13,158 nt of DNA, from NCBI GenBank assembly GCA_044433415.1, contig JAWXTP010000082.1, positions 1 to 13,158 on the forward strand, written 5' to 3'. The notes under the pieces were generated by a model. It was not told the DNA's origin, made no database searches, and saw only the letters and a list, made by a program, of their open reading frames with translations. Below, piece by piece: positions 6,939-13,158 of this stretch. The DNA comes from JAWXTP01 sp044433415. Its GTDB lineage: Bacteria; Bacteroidota; Bacteroidia; Bacteroidales; Rikenellaceae. The position numbers were made by a program, and so were the translations under genes. Numbering within the stretch: position 1 is the first letter of the stretch; each line of letters starts with the position of its first letter.

Positions 6939-8225
6939 TTAGCATCCCAAAGCCTTCTCCATTTTATCATCAACCTGCTTCTGATCCACATTTTTATAGT
7001 AATGCTTATAGATAGTCTGAGGACTATTTCCAGCCATAGCCGCAACATCAATCGGGTGAATATCCGAAGCAATCATCTCCGAAATAAACGTACCACGAGC
7101 TGAGTACCAAGTAATACGCTCATCATACATAATGATTTTGCAGACCTTGCGTAAGACAAGATTTACCTCTCGTCCAACTCTCTTCATTCGCCAATCGTGC
7201 TGCAATTCCGTCTGATGCTTGTGCGTGAATACTGGCAAGATATAGTTCTCATAGCACTTTTCTTTATACCTCTCAATAATCTCCCTCGCTTTGGCATTGA
7301 GCTTAATCTTCGCACGCTTAGGGAACTTCATACGCTCATAATTGAGGTAGCCATCTTTATCTACGCAATCCCACGTTAGGTGAGCGACATCAGTTCCAGA
7401 CATACCTCCAGTGTAGTAGCTGAATAGGAATAAATCCAGATAAAACTTATCAACACGAGAGAATAGGGTTCTATCAAGAGTCTCAATCTTTGTCATTGTT
7501 TCACGAGATATAGACCTAGGTTCATATTTCTTAGACCTACTGTGCTGATGAGTACTCTCAAAGATCGTCATATCAACATCTGGCACATTGAGTTTGATAG
7601 CTCGGTGACATATTCCGAACACCGCTCGGAATATGGTTGAAATATCTCCGCTTGTACCCTTTGTAATTGCGAGTTTCTTGCGATAGATGACAAAATCCTC
7701 TATAAACTGCTGAGTAATGTCTGTGAAATAGTAGCTCTCTAACTTGCGACCATACTTGTCATTAACAAAATTGGCAAGGGCACGTTTAAGGCACTGATAC
7801 CTCCGCCCAGTATTTGCCGATGAGATAATCTTTCCGTTCTTGATTCGCTCGTTGTTAAATTTGTGTTCTATCATATCATCACAAACAGCAGCGACTGAAA
7901 GTACTTTACTCTTCTCCTTTACTTTTTTCTGAATATCGAAACAGTGAGACCATTGAACGGGCGACCATTCTTTGTTTTCAGCATCCCACTCTTCAGCAAC
8001 TTTTAGATAAGCTGCTTTTTGTCCGATGAGTCGTTTATTGCGTTCTGCAATCTCCACGCCACGACCTGAGAATAGTTGTTTCTTACTGTCCCAATCTTTG
8101 AGTGGTCCAGTGGTGGCGATTATTTTGGTTACTCGTGGATACCCGCTTTTGAAAAATATCAGTTCGAGTTTAATTTGCCCTGGAGTTTTAGGGTTCTCCT
8201 TACCCTTGATGTTAATTGAAAACAT
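6939..8225 (-). CDS. Tyrosine-type site-specific recombinase/integrase
   Basis: 428 aa, the usual length for Bacteroidales integrases. The N-terminal arm-binding region is residues of about 1-100 (GQIKLELIFFKSGYPRVTKI, DWDSKKQLF). A SAM-like core-binding domain covers about 108-215, and the catalytic domain about 235-415. Catalytic candidates are Lys300 or a neighbour in YERMKFPKR, Arg377 in WYSARGTF and Tyr409 in TIYKHYYKN. Three usual positions are changed: the first Arg region reads SYYTGGMSGTD (271-279) without Arg, HxxRH is YSARG (374-378), and the GH before the nucleophile is GN (399-400). The truncated second copy keeps the latter two. The start ATG 8225 has no recognisable promoter. 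Base composition looks richer in G+C than pnp. It probably acts on the 14-bp repeats flanking it, but that is inference. Confidence 0.88.
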   Translation of the reverse strand: MFSINIKGKENPKTPGQIKLELIFFKSGYPRVTKIIATTGPLKDWDSKKQLFSGRGVEIAERNKRLIGQKAAYLKVAEEWDAENKEWSPVQWSHCFDIQKKVKEKSKVLSVAAVCDDMIEHKFNNERIKNGKIISSANTGRRYQCLKRALANFVNDKYGRKLESYYFTDITQQFIEDFVIYRKKLAITKGTSGDISTIFRAVFGICHRAIKLNVPDVDMTIFESTHQHSRSKKYEPRSISRETMTKIETLDRTLFSRVDKFYLDLFLFSYYTGGMSGTDVAHLTWDCVDKDGYLNYERMKFPKRAKIKLNAKAREIIERYKEKCYENYILPVFTHKHQTELQHDWRMKRVGREVNLVLRKVCKIIMYDERITWYSARGTFISEMIASDIHPIDVAAMAGNSPQTIYKHYYKNVDQKQVDDKMEKALGC

Positions 8226-8298
8226 AGCACATTAGCATTATTGGTTATACTTCTTTTTGCGTGATAATGCCTCTGAAATTCCAGACTACATTTCTCAC

Positions 8299-8312
8299 TA
8301 CATAAAGAGTAG
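8299..8312 (+). repeat. 14-bp direct repeat, copy B, within a 19-bp palindrome
   Basis: TACATAAAGAGTAG, identical to 6870-6883. Here it is part of CACTAC-ATAAAGA-GTAGTG (8296-8314), with 6-bp perfect inverted arms and a 7-bp spacer, the geometry of a tyrosine-recombinase core site. It lies 74 bp upstream of the recombinase start codon. Confidence 0.6.
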
Positions 8313-8442
8313 TGCTTTTCTCCAAAAAGGGGTCAATCCTGCCAAAAACACTCTTTTAGCTCAAAATCCCGTCACCTTAAATTTTACTAATACGCTATGC
8401 TACATTGCGTTACATAGAAAACAACTGTTCCCTACAAAAAAC

Positions 8443-8467
8443 GCTGAATCCGCAGGTTGAATTCAGC
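8443..8467. repeat. IS30-end-like hairpin flanked by A- and T-runs
   Basis: GCTGAAT (8443-8449) pairs with ATTCAGC (8461-8467) around an 11-nt loop. An A-run precedes it and eight T follow the base after it. The right 16 bases (8452-8467) are identical to the IS30 end at 100-115, and the left seven equal the start of its reverse complement. It looks like two IS30 ends brought together with the interior lost, or a terminator-like IS30 target. It could also terminate transcription in either direction. Confidence 0.5.
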
Positions 8468-8578
8468 ATTTTTTTTGAAAAAAGATTCTGATTTTCTTAT
8501 ATTTTAATGGAATATTAGCCTTAAATTTTGTCATAATTTATTATTTTCATTAAATTTATATTATTTTATTATATAAAA

Positions 8579-8609
8579 TTGTGATTGTGAAATTAAATCG
8601 TTATCTTTG
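8579..8609 (+). promoter_or_regulatory. pnp promoter (Bacteroidetes type)
   Basis: TATCTTTG (8602-8609) fits TAnnTTTG. TTG at 8579-8581 (ATTG against the consensus TTTG) precedes it at a 20-base spacing. Transcription would start at about 8615, leaving a leader of about 30 nt before the ATG at 8646. The promoter overlaps the in-frame TTG at 8607, which rules that codon out as the start. Confidence 0.7.
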
Positions 8610-8645
8610 GGGCGAAAATACAAGAGTAAAATAAAAGCGAAATTT

Positions 8646-10775
8646 ATGTACAACGCTACAAAGAAATTAATCGAATTGCCAGGTGGTCGTCAGATTGAGA
8701 TTGAAACTGGTAAATTAGCAAAGCAGGCTGATGGTTCTGTTGTTGTTAAAGAAGGTAACACTATGTTACTTGCAACTGTTGTTGCTGCAAAAGACGCAAA
8801 AGAAGGTGTAGATTTTATGCCTCTTCAAGTTGAATACAAAGAAAAATATGCTGCTTTGGGTCGTTTCCCAGGGGGATTTTTGAAAAGAGAAGCTCGTCCT
8901 TCTGATTCTGAAATCTTAGTGTCTCGTTTGATAGATAGAGCACTTCGCCCTTTATTCCCAGCAGATTATCACGCTGACGTTTTTGTAACTGTACAGTTGA
9001 TATCTGCAGAAGCTGACGTTCAGCCAGATGCTTTAGCGGGTCTTGCTGCATCTGCTGCTTTAGCAGTTTCAGATATACCATTTAATGGTCCTATCTCAGA
9101 AGTTAGAGTTGGCCGTATTAATGGAGAATGGGTAATTAACCCTAAATTCTCTGAAATGGCAAATTGCGACCTAGATATTATGGTAGGTGCTACTTACGAT
9201 AACATTCTTATGGTTGAAGGTGAAATGCTTGAAGTTTCTGAAGCAGAAATGTTAGAAGCTATTCAAATTGCTCACACAGAAATTAAAAAACATTGTCTTG
9301 CTCAAATAGAACTTTCTAAAGAGTTAGGTAAAGATGTAAAACGTACTTATTGTCACGAACAAAAAGACGAAGAATTACGTGAGCAAGTTATAGCTGCTAC
9401 TTATGATAAAGTATATGAAGTTGCTAAAAGTATGTCTGCTAAACATGAGCGTACTGAAAAATTTGAAGCTATTGAAGCTGAGTATTTAGCACAATTTACA
9501 GCTGAAGAATTAGTAGAAAAAGAAGGTCTTATTAAGCGTTACTTCCATGATGATGTATTGAAGAAAGCAATGCGTAATATGATTCTTGATGAAGGAATTC
9601 GTCTTGACGGACGTAAGACTACTGAAATTCGTCCTATTTGGAGTGAAGTCGGTTATTTACCTGCTGCTCATGGTTCAGCGATTTTTACTCGTGGAGAAAC
9701 TCAGTCGTTAACTACAGTTACTTTAGGTACAAAAATGGATGAGAAAATGATAGATGAGGTACTACGTCAAGGTTCAGAGAAATTTGTCCTTCACTATAAC
9801 TTCCCTCCTTTTTCTACAGGTGAGGCTCGTCCTGCAAGAGGTCTTTCTCGTCGTGAAATTGGCCATGGTAACCTAGCTTTTAGAGCGTTAAAGTCTATGA
9901 TACCTATGGGTGACGAAAATCCTTATGCTGTACGTGTAGTTTCTGATATATTAGAAAGTAATGGTTCTTCTAGTATGGCTACAGTATGTGCTGGAACTCT
10001 TGCACTTATGGATTCTGGTCTTAAAATTAAAAAACCAGTATCAGGTATCGCAATGGGTCTTATTACTGAAGCAGGCTCTTCAAAATTTGCGGTTCTTTCT
10101 GATATCTTAGGTGATGAAGACCACTTAGGAGATATGGACTTTAAAGTGACTGGTACTGCTGATGGTATTACAGCTACTCAAATGGATATCAAAGTAGATG
10201 GTCTGCCTTATGAAGTGCTTTCTCAAGCATTAGAGCAAGCTCGTGTAGGTCGTTTACATATCTTAGGTAAAATTAAAGAGACTATTAGCGAACCACGTGA
10301 AGACTATCGTCCTAACGTACCTCGTGCAGTTAAAATGTCTATTCCTCAAGAAATGATAGGTGCTGTAATAGGACCAGGAGGTAAGATAATCCAAGATATT
10401 CAAAAAGAAAGTGGAGCTACAGTTACTATTACTGAAGTTGATGGTAAAGGTATAGTTGATATTTTTGCAATAGATAAGGCTTCTATAGATAAAGCTGTAG
10501 GTAGAGTAAAAGGTATCATTGCAGTTCCTGAAGTAGGTGAGGTATATAATGGTAAGGTTAAGACTATTATGGCTTTCGGCGCATTCATAGAAATTCTTCC
10601 AGGTAAAGATGGTCTTTTACATATTTCTGAAATTGATCACCGTCGTTTTGAATCTATGGAAGATACAGGCATCAAAGAAGGAGATATGATTGATGTTAAG
10701 TTGCTAGAAGTAGATAAGAAAAGTGGAAAATTAAAACTTTCACGTAAGGCTTTAATCGAAAGAAAATCGAAATAA
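8646..10775 (+). CDS. pnp: Polyribonucleotide nucleotidyltransferase (PNPase)
   Basis: 709 aa, close to the 711 aa of the E. coli enzyme. It phosphorolytically degrades RNA 3' to 5' and can add tails; it acts in the cytoplasm as a trimer. Domains in order: first RNase PH fold (about 1-230, with GRFPGGFLKREARPSDSEIL and SRLIDRALRPLFP), a helical linker, and a second RNase PH fold (about 310-540). The second fold carries the active-site segment DHLGDMDFKVTGTADG and QMDIK near residues 492-515, where the conserved Asp residues are present. A KH domain follows, with IGPGGKIIQDIQKESGA near 572-588, then an S1 domain (YNGKVKTIMAFGAFIEILPG, DGLLHISEID) to the C-terminus. All key motifs are intact. 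ATG 8646 is chosen because the promoter overlaps the only upstream in-frame alternative. The strong preference for T-ending codons fits high expression. Confidence 0.97.
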   Translation: MYNATKKLIELPGGRQIEIETGKLAKQADGSVVVKEGNTMLLATVVAAKDAKEGVDFMPLQVEYKEKYAALGRFPGGFLKREARPSDSEILVSRLIDRALRPLFPADYHADVFVTVQLISAEADVQPDALAGLAASAALAVSDIPFNGPISEVRVGRINGEWVINPKFSEMANCDLDIMVGATYDNILMVEGEMLEVSEAEMLEAIQIAHTEIKKHCLAQIELSKELGKDVKRTYCHEQKDEELREQVIAATYDKVYEVAKSMSAKHERTEKFEAIEAEYLAQFTAEELVEKEGLIKRYFHDDVLKKAMRNMILDEGIRLDGRKTTEIRPIWSEVGYLPAAHGSAIFTRGETQSLTTVTLGTKMDEKMIDEVLRQGSEKFVLHYNFPPFSTGEARPARGLSRREIGHGNLAFRALKSMIPMGDENPYAVRVVSDILESNGSSSMATVCAGTLALMDSGLKIKKPVSGIAMGLITEAGSSKFAVLSDILGDEDHLGDMDFKVTGTADGITATQMDIKVDGLPYEVLSQALEQARVGRLHILGKIKETISEPREDYRPNVPRAVKMSIPQEMIGAVIGPGGKIIQDIQKESGATVTITEVDGKGIVDIFAIDKASIDKAVGRVKGIIAVPEVGEVYNGKVKTIMAFGAFIEILPGKDGLLHISEIDHRRFESMEDTGIKEGDMIDVKLLEVDKKSGKLKLSRKALIERKSK

Positions 10776-10795
10776 AAAAAAATGTTTTTTTATTT
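10770..10795 (+). terminator. A/T-only hairpin at the pnp 3' end
   Basis: AAATAAAAAAA (10770-10780) is the reverse complement of TTTTTTTATTT (10785-10795), with a 4-base loop. It overlaps the pnp stop codon. The stem has no G-C pairs, so termination would be weak and read-through into the lipoprotein gene 90 bp downstream is possible. Confidence 0.4.
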
Positions 10796-10864
10796 TGTTA
10801 AAAATGTTTGAGAACTAAATTTAGAATATAACAATATTAATAACTTTAAATTTTTTATTTAATC

Positions 10865-12592
10865 ATGAAAAGAGTTGCAAAATTAGGCTTAGCTCTTGCA
10901 GTTTTTGCTATGACTTTAACAAGTTGTAATTGTTTCAAGAAAGTTGAAAAAAGAGTAGACGAATTAGCAGTAACATGTAACCCAACTGTACTTTCTCTTA
11001 ACGGAGATTTAGTAAGTGCAACAGTTACAGTTAATGTTCCTGAGTCTTTCTTCCAAAAAACAGCAACAGTTAAAATTACACCAGTATTAAAATATGATGG
11101 TGGTGAGATTGAAGGTACACCTAAGTACGTACAAGGCGAATCAGTGAAAGATAACTATCAAGTAGTTCCTTATGCTACTGCTAGTACAGTTTCACACACA
11201 TTTTCATTTCCTTATAACGAAGATGCACGTTTAAGTGTATTAGAGTTAAGACTTGAAGCAAGATGTACAAAAGATCCAGTTAATAAACCAGCAGACTTTA
11301 TTGCTCTTTCTGAGACAATTGAAGTTGCAAATGGTGTAAGTGTTATCCAAGGTTTAGCTGTTGACCTAGCTAAGAATTATGGTCAACTTGCTTTTTGTGC
11401 AGACAACTACAAAAAAGTAACTACAATTTCTAAAGAAGCAAATATCATGTTTGATATTAGCCGTGCTAATGTTAAAACAAGCGAGCTTACATCTTACGAA
11501 ATTAAAGAACTTCAAGATTTTATCAAAGAAAATTTAGACGACCCTAAAAAATCATTATCTGATCTTTATACAAAAGCATATGCTTCTCCTGATGGTCCTC
11601 TTTCTTTCAATGATAAATTATCACAAGAACGTGGTAAAAACACACACACTGCTGTAAAAAAACAATTTAAGAAAGACAAAATGCCAGTTGAACCTACATT
11701 TGATGTAGATGCTATTGGTGAAGACTGGGAAGGTTTCAAAGAGTTAGTAATAGCTTCTTCAATTCCTGAGAAAGATGTAATTCTTCAAATCTTAAATATG
11801 TATAGCGATCCTGCTAAACGTGATGCAGAGATTAAAAACATGGCTTCAGTATTTGAAATCTTAGCTGAAAAAGTACTTCCTCAACTTCGTCGTTCAAAAC
11901 TTATTCAAAGTGTTGAAGTTCAAGGTTTAACTGATGACGAATTACGTTCTGCAGTTGCTGGAGACATTAACTCTTTATCTATTGAAGAATTGTTATATGC
12001 AGCAACTCTTTATACAGATAACTCTACTAAAGAGAAAATTTACAAAGTTGCGACTAAAAACTTTAGCGGTTGTTACCGTGCATGGAATAACCTAGGTGCA
12101 GTTCGTGCGCAAGAAGGTGATTTCAATGAAGCCAAAAACTGTTTCACAAAAGCTGCTAAAATTAACTCTTCTTCTCAAGAAGTTGCAAACAACTTAGGTG
12201 TTGTTGCTTTATTCGAAGGAGACAAAGTAGAAGCTAAAGGTTATCTTGCTTCATTAACAATTCCAGAAGCAAAATACAACTTAGGTCTAGTTGCATTAGC
12301 AGAAGGTGATTACGCAGCTGCAACAAATGGTCTTACTGGTTACAACTTAGCAGTTGTAGAAGTATGTAATGGTAACTTATCTCGTGCTAAAGCTATTTTA
12401 GCAAAAGAAGATAGTGCAGCAGCTTCATATTTAAAAGCTATTATAGCAGCTAAAGAAGGTGATAAATCAACAACATACTTCAACTTAGGTGCAGCTTGTT
12501 CTCAAGATGCTAGCTACAAAGCTGAGGCTGTTAAAACAGTAGAATTCTTACCTTATTTTGATGATGCTGATTTTAAAGCAATCGTAAAATAG
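10865..12592 (+). CDS. Envelope lipoprotein with OmpA-like segment and C-terminal TPR repeats
   Basis: 575 aa. The signal peptide has a lipobox ending LTSC (Cys21). Residues of about 35-160 look like a beta-sandwich (PTVLSLNGDLVSATVTVNVP and following strands). Residues of about 190-270 resemble an OmpA-family peptidoglycan-binding domain: IMFDISRANVKTSELTSYEI, then YASPDGPLSFNDKLSQERGK, where SPxGxxxxNxxLSxxR is the family's signature. Residues of about 400-575 form TPR-like pairs (AWNNLGAVRAQEGDFNEAKN, VANNLGVVALFEGDKVEAKG, KYNLGLVALAEGDYAAATNG). It should be lipid-anchored, possibly linking outer membrane and peptidoglycan; that role is inferred. A -7-like TAACTTTA (10841-10848) lies upstream without a good -33 box, so it may be cotranscribed with pnp. 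A strong terminator follows at 12612. The family is recognised only at domain level. Confidence 0.8.
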   Translation: MKRVAKLGLALAVFAMTLTSCNCFKKVEKRVDELAVTCNPTVLSLNGDLVSATVTVNVPESFFQKTATVKITPVLKYDGGEIEGTPKYVQGESVKDNYQVVPYATASTVSHTFSFPYNEDARLSVLELRLEARCTKDPVNKPADFIALSETIEVANGVSVIQGLAVDLAKNYGQLAFCADNYKKVTTISKEANIMFDISRANVKTSELTSYEIKELQDFIKENLDDPKKSLSDLYTKAYASPDGPLSFNDKLSQERGKNTHTAVKKQFKKDKMPVEPTFDVDAIGEDWEGFKELVIASSIPEKDVILQILNMYSDPAKRDAEIKNMASVFEILAEKVLPQLRRSKLIQSVEVQGLTDDELRSAVAGDINSLSIEELLYAATLYTDNSTKEKIYKVATKNFSGCYRAWNNLGAVRAQEGDFNEAKNCFTKAAKINSSSQEVANNLGVVALFEGDKVEAKGYLASLTIPEAKYNLGLVALAEGDYAAATNGLTGYNLAVVEVCNGNLSRAKAILAKEDSAAASYLKAIIAAKEGDKSTTYFNLGAACSQDASYKAEAVKTVEFLPYFDDADFKAIVK

Positions 12593-12611
12593 TTTATAAG
12601 AACTCCTATAT

Positions 12612-12645
12612 AAAAAAGAGTGGCTATTATTAGTCACTCTTTTTT
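12612..12645 (+). terminator. Rho-independent terminator of the lipoprotein gene
   Basis: The stem AAAAAAGAGTGGCT (12612-12625) pairs with AGTCACTCTTTTTT (12632-12645), with one G-T wobble, around a 6-nt loop. A T-run ends the structure. It lies about 20 nt after the stop codon. The A-run on the other side would let it work on the minus strand too. Confidence 0.85.
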
Positions 12646-12652
12646 TATAGTG

Positions 12653-12684
12653 ATTTTTAGAAAAATAATTATTTTTCTAAAAAT
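12653..12684. repeat. 32-bp perfect palindrome
   Basis: ATTTTTAGAAAAATAA (12653-12668) is followed directly by its exact reverse complement (12669-12684), with no spacer. It lies 8 bp after the preceding terminator. It is too AT-rich for a normal terminator, and is either a second transcription barrier, a cruciform-forming element or a palindromic protein-binding site. The 145 bases from 12685 to the rplC promoter hold nothing I recognise except a loose repeat of AATAAGTTG. Confidence 0.75.
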
Positions 12685-12830
12685 ATTTTTACAAAATCAT
12701 CCAGTTGGTTAATGTTCTCATATATAATAAGTTGGAGTTTATTGAGTGTCCTAAATTAGCAAGTATTTAACTGTTTTGAATTTAATAAGTTGAGTTATAT
12801 GAAAAAATATTATAAAATATATCTTACTTA

Positions 12831-12862
12831 TTTGCAGGGAATTAAAATTTTTCTTACCTTTG
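12831..12862 (+). promoter_or_regulatory. Promoter of the rplC ribosomal-protein operon
   Basis: TTTG (12831-12834), then 20 bases, then TACCTTTG (12855-12862), a full match to the Bacteroidetes consensus. The predicted start near 12869 gives a leader of about 135 nt, long enough for regulation. Confidence 0.82.
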
Positions 12863-12941
12863 CAGGACGATTTTGAGAAAATAACAATCTCTTTTATTCT
12901 ACATTGATAAAAGTAAATAGTTGATTTTGAAAAACGAAAAG

Positions 12942-12966
12942 GTTTTGTTCTGTGAAGAAACAAAAC
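12942..12966 (+). promoter_or_regulatory. Hairpin in the rplC leader, possible autoregulatory structure
   Basis: GTTTTGTT (12942-12949) pairs with AACAAAAC (12959-12966), 8 bp perfect, 9-nt loop. The stem/loop segment TTCTGT (12948-12953) can instead pair with ACAGAA (12997-13002), directly next to the ATG at 13004. Two mutually exclusive pairings beside a ribosomal-protein start codon suggest, but do not show, feedback control by a ribosomal protein. Confidence 0.4.
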
Positions 12967-13003
12967 AAAAATATTATTCATTTAATTACAAACTGAACAG
13001 AAA

Positions 13004-13158
13004 ATGTCAGGACTAATTGGAAAAAAAATCGGAATGACATCCGTTTTCAGTGCCGAGGGAAAAAATATTCCATGCACTGTTATTGAAGCTGGTCCATGTG
13101 TAGTTACGCAAATCCGTACAGAAGAAAAAGATGGCTATCAAGCTGTACAGATTGCCTA
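13004..13158 (+). CDS. rplC: 50S ribosomal protein L3 (uL3), N-terminal part (cut by window edge)
   Basis: 51 codons from ATG 13004 to the window end encode MSGLIGKKIGMTSVFSAEGK, then IPCTVIEAGPCVVTQIRTEE and DGYQAVQIA. The GxKxGMTxxF start and PxTVIEAGPCxVxQxxTxExDGYxAxQ pattern are diagnostic of L3, which binds 23S rRNA near the peptidyl-transferase centre and starts large-subunit assembly. rpsJ, which usually precedes rplC, is not upstream here; instead a dedicated promoter and leader precede it. Confidence 0.95.
   Translation, partial: MSGLIGKKIGMTSVFSAEGKNIPCTVIEAGPCVVTQIRTEEKDGYQAVQIA

Larger units (their letters stand above)
8226..8606. other. Gene-free spacer between the recombinase and pnp
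   Basis: No credible coding frame is seen on either strand. The spacer holds repeat copy B (8299-8312) within a 19-bp palindrome, the IS30-end-like hairpin at 8443-8467, a very AT-rich stretch from about 8468, and the pnp promoter at 8579-8609. No recombinase promoter is recognisable in 8226-8300. Confidence 0.6.

Noticed and set aside
6666..7103. 145-codon plus-strand open frame
   Set aside because: It runs antisense across the lipoprotein 5' end, the hairpin and the recombinase 3' end, which are better supported. It has no recognisable domain.
8257..8460. 67-codon plus-strand open frame in the spacer before pnp
   Set aside because: It has no family resemblance and no promoter, and it spans the palindrome and ends inside the IS30-like hairpin. 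It appears to be a chance frame.
8607..8645. TTG at 8607 as start of pnp
   Set aside because: The TATCTTTG -7 box covers 8602-8609, so this codon would lie upstream of the transcription start. The family N-terminus begins at ATG 8646.
12722..12800. Loose direct repeat of AATAAGTTG(G)AGTT before the rplC promoter
   Set aside because: Two imperfect AT-rich copies only. This is within chance for such composition and there is no clear placement relative to the promoter.
12751..12981. 76-codon minus-strand open frame before rplC
   Set aside because: It covers the consensus rplC promoter and leader. Its composition is that of translated AT-rich spacer.
1..13158. CRISPR array, tRNA or rRNA genes
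   Set aside because: No regularly spaced repeats, cloverleaf-like sequences or rRNA segments were seen on either strand by eye.

Overview
The window looks like chromosomal DNA of an AT-rich member of the Bacteroidota, most likely order Bacteroidales. Three promoters fit the phylum's TTTG-N20-TAnnTTTG pattern (one with ATTG at -33). Start codons lack Shine-Dalgarno sequences. The gene content also fits: a CarboxypepD_reg/plug/beta-barrel outer-membrane protein ending in SRFGH, an Hc1-type histone H1-like protein, Bacteroidales-type tyrosine recombinases, and IS30 and IS982 elements. I cannot name the genus.

Layout. (1) 1-115: the 3' end of an IS30-family element. (2) 135-4238: a membrane-spanning TPR protein with a C-terminal helix-turn-helix, then a TonB-plug/beta-barrel outer-membrane protein with its own promoter. 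A short outer-membrane barrel remnant follows (4278-4508). (3) 4525-4794: a 16-bp perfect hairpin and a 57-aa Hc1-like gene on the minus strand. (4) 4841-8312: an accessory block read on the minus strand. It holds an intact 428-aa tyrosine recombinase, a small lipocalin-like lipoprotein gene split by an intact IS982 element, and the C-terminal fragment of a second, related recombinase. A 14-bp direct repeat flanks the intact recombinase gene; one copy sits in a 19-bp palindrome with a 7-bp spacer, like a recombinase core site. (5) 8226-8645: a spacer with an IS30-end-like hairpin, then the pnp promoter. (6) 8646-12592: pnp and an OmpA-like/TPR lipoprotein, both plus strand. (7) 12593-13158: a strong terminator, a 32-bp perfect palindrome, a consensus promoter, a leader of roughly 135 nt and the start of rplC (ribosomal protein L3).

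How it fits together. The right third is housekeeping: RNA decay, an envelope lipoprotein, and the head of a ribosomal-protein operon. The left third is a probable envelope regulator and outer-membrane protein pair. The middle is a plastic zone. Removing the IS982 and one copy of its 5-bp target duplication restores a 150-codon lipoprotein reading frame, so that insertion is recent. The transposase start codon lies in an arm of an 11-bp inverted repeat, which would sequester it in transcripts entering from the lipoprotein gene. The strongest candidate for something undescribed is the recombinase/14-bp repeat/lipoprotein arrangement. Both recombinase copies share non-canonical residues at active-site positions, yet their DNA differs largely at synonymous sites. 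This suggests a functional variant family rather than decay.
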